From Epithemia pelagica (Eukaryota > Bacillariophyta > Bacillariophyceae > Surirellales > Surirellaceae): 64,000 nucleotides of DNA. The notes below the pieces were generated by a model. It saw only the letters and a list, made by a program, of their open reading frames with translations. It was not told the origin of the DNA and searched no databases. The stretch is taken from NCBI GenBank assembly GCA_946965045.2, contig OX337237.1, positions 2,790,001-2,854,000 on the forward strand, read 5' to 3'. Shown here one piece after another: positions 62,663 through 64,000 of this stretch (position 1 is its first letter; each line of letters begins with the position of its first letter). Position numbers and translations under genes: made by a program.

Positions 62663-63142
62663 ACCTTTTGTGAGCGGCAGAAGGAAACCAAAAGGGTCAG
62701 AGGTAACAACTACCACAGGTCCCAATGGTCGAGCCATGACACACAAAAGAACCTACTGGGCAAGAGAACCACACACACCACATCATACAACAGCCGTATA
62801 GTTCTCAAAACATGCAAACTGCTCTGGACTAGAAAATCTTGGAAGCATATAGTCCTCAATCTCTTGATCTGTCTTGATATGTATTGAAAATTTGCTCTGC
62901 TTTTCAATTCCCATCTTTTGTGTTGCGCGGAAAAAGCGTCACCGCGCGTACGCGTACCGCCAAGGGTGCCGTATACGCGCCCGCAGGCCCAGCACACAAA
63001 ACGCAATGCGCCAGTCGCTGTTGAATCACCGATATTATGGAAGTTGCGGTTTGCAGTCCTCTTCATCATCAATCTTCATCCCTGTCTACACGTCGATGAT
63101 GCGACGTTATTGTCAATAGCGTCGTCGATTCCGCATACCGCT
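62663..63142. other. Intergenic region before TIR-LRR gene 5
   Basis: No gene. The open frame of the next gene reaches back to 62918, but the family motifs begin only after the ATG at 63143. Confidence 0.5.
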
Positions 63143-64000
63143 ATGGAAAACACTCCAGATGACGAGGAACCGTCCCTTGCCCTTGAGGAGCAAATCCCCG
63201 AACATGCGGATTGTGAGTCTTTGACGGCGGCCAACTTTCTTCGTGCCATGGATTCCAACGACCCAGATGTATTGTCGAACTTTGTGTTTCTTTCCAAACA
63301 TGATCCACGGCCGGATTATAAAGGCGAAGATTGTTTCATGTCGCACAGAGGACCCGACACCAAGCGAGATTATGTTGTTCCACTGGCAAAGACATTACGA
63401 GAACTCTACGAGTTCAAGATTTTTGTAGACTGCGAACCAGTCAATGAACTTTCACGGAACGCACTGGATCTTGATAAGGGCGAGGTGATTCGGCACTCGT
63501 TATGGAAATGCCGTGTGGTTCTCGTCTTTTTGTCTCGTGATTTTCATAACTCGAAATGGTGTTTGTTGGAATTGTACACCGCATTGTATCGTCAACGAAT
63601 GGATCTTGAGAACAAAGACTTTGTTCTTCGAATCATATTTTGTGATGATATGGATCCTGACAAGTGCAACGAGATGCCTGCTTACGCTGGGTTGGATCTG
63701 GGTGGAAAACTTTGGGGTTCTTTCGGAGCCGTATACCTATCTGGAAGACTTTGCCGTGGGTTTGCATCCCATTGTACGAGAGATAATTTCGACGGATGAA
63801 GCTTCTCCTCGTTCTCCGGCATCTGAAAAAGAGTTTTTTACGAAATGGCGCCGTCACTGTCCACTCAAAGCTCAGTCCAATAATCTGAAGAATGTGAATC
63901 CCCTCCACCGGAAGCTCCTAATTCTTGGTTTTATGTTACTACTTGGCGGAATTGTGGTGGCGGCTGTGATGTTACCGGACGATCCGACTCCGTTGCCGCC
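63143..64000 (+). pseudogene. TIR-transmembrane-LRR receptor-like gene 5, 3' end outside window, one frameshift
   Basis: Starts MENTPDDEEPSLALEEQ. Family motif LTAANFLRAMDSNDPDVLSNF, then a full TIR (~61-190): EDCFMSHRGPDTKRD, FKIFVDCEPVNEL, NSKWCLLELYTAL with Glu143 retained. At about 63701-63706 the frame shifts: after PAYAGLDLGG the family sequence continues one base over (NFGVLSEPYTYLEDFAVGLHP, TKWRRHCPLK, a helix LLILGFMLLLGGIVVAAV), so the uncorrected frame stops at 63799. One extra G in GGGTGGAAAAC would explain it. The stalk begins at the window edge (PDDPTPLPP). It may be a pseudogene, an allele or a sequencing error; the TIR itself is intact and could be expressed as a TIR-only product. 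Confidence 0.75.

Overview
The window looks like a nuclear segment from a stramenopile, most likely a pennate diatom. This is inferred from gene content: a membrane nucleotide cyclase fused to a cyclic-nucleotide phosphodiesterase, short GT-AG introns of 67-129 bp, a DUF6818-type Harbinger accessory protein, and LRR proteins with diatom-like Ser/Thr/Pro linkers. No rRNA, tRNA or organellar genes were recognised. The species cannot be fixed from sequence alone.

Left half (1-29 kb): mobile DNA. Positions 1-5.4 kb hold the right part of an element encoding an hAT-type transposase and, convergently, an HhH-GPD DNA-glycosylase-like protein. It ends inside a truncated first exon of a nucleotide-cyclase gene (5436-5753). 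A PIF/Harbinger element follows (5836-9004), with 18-bp terminal inverted repeats, a DUF6818/Myb-like gene and a DDE transposase broken by one TAG. Two different tyrosine-recombinase (DIRS/Ngaro-like) retrotransposons lie tail to tail (10.8-18.3 kb plus strand; 20.9-28.4 kb minus strand). Each has gag-like, pol (unknown N-terminal domain, RT, RNase H) and zinc-finger/tyrosine-recombinase reading frames. Between them sits a 743-bp Mutator-like non-autonomous element with ~120-bp TIRs and a 9-bp target duplication.

Middle (28.8-50.1 kb): mainly ordinary genes. These are an unknown two-exon gene, a gene disrupted by a 52-bp tandem duplication, the intact four-exon cyclase-PDE receptor (31653-35476 minus), a 905-bp hAT deletion derivative with a perfect 8-bp target duplication (36177-37081), a Ski2/DDX60-like helicase, a PEX12-like RING peroxin, a monothiol glutaredoxin, a MYND plus HECT_2-like protein, and a 5'-truncated duplicate of the PDE end of the cyclase gene.

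Right end (50.6-64 kb): a tandem cluster on the plus strand of large proteins with a conserved ~40-residue N-terminal motif, a TIR domain, a conserved post-TIR segment, one transmembrane helix, a Ser/Thr/Pro stalk, an LRR domain and a Cys-rich C-terminus. There are three full-length genes, one decayed LRR remnant and a fifth copy cut by the window edge and carrying a frameshift. Charge around the helix predicts a cytosolic TIR and an extracellular LRR, the reverse order of animal Toll-like receptors. The TIR Glu used by NAD-cleaving TIR enzymes is retained in all four TIR copies. This cluster is the best candidate here for an undescribed sensing or defence system.
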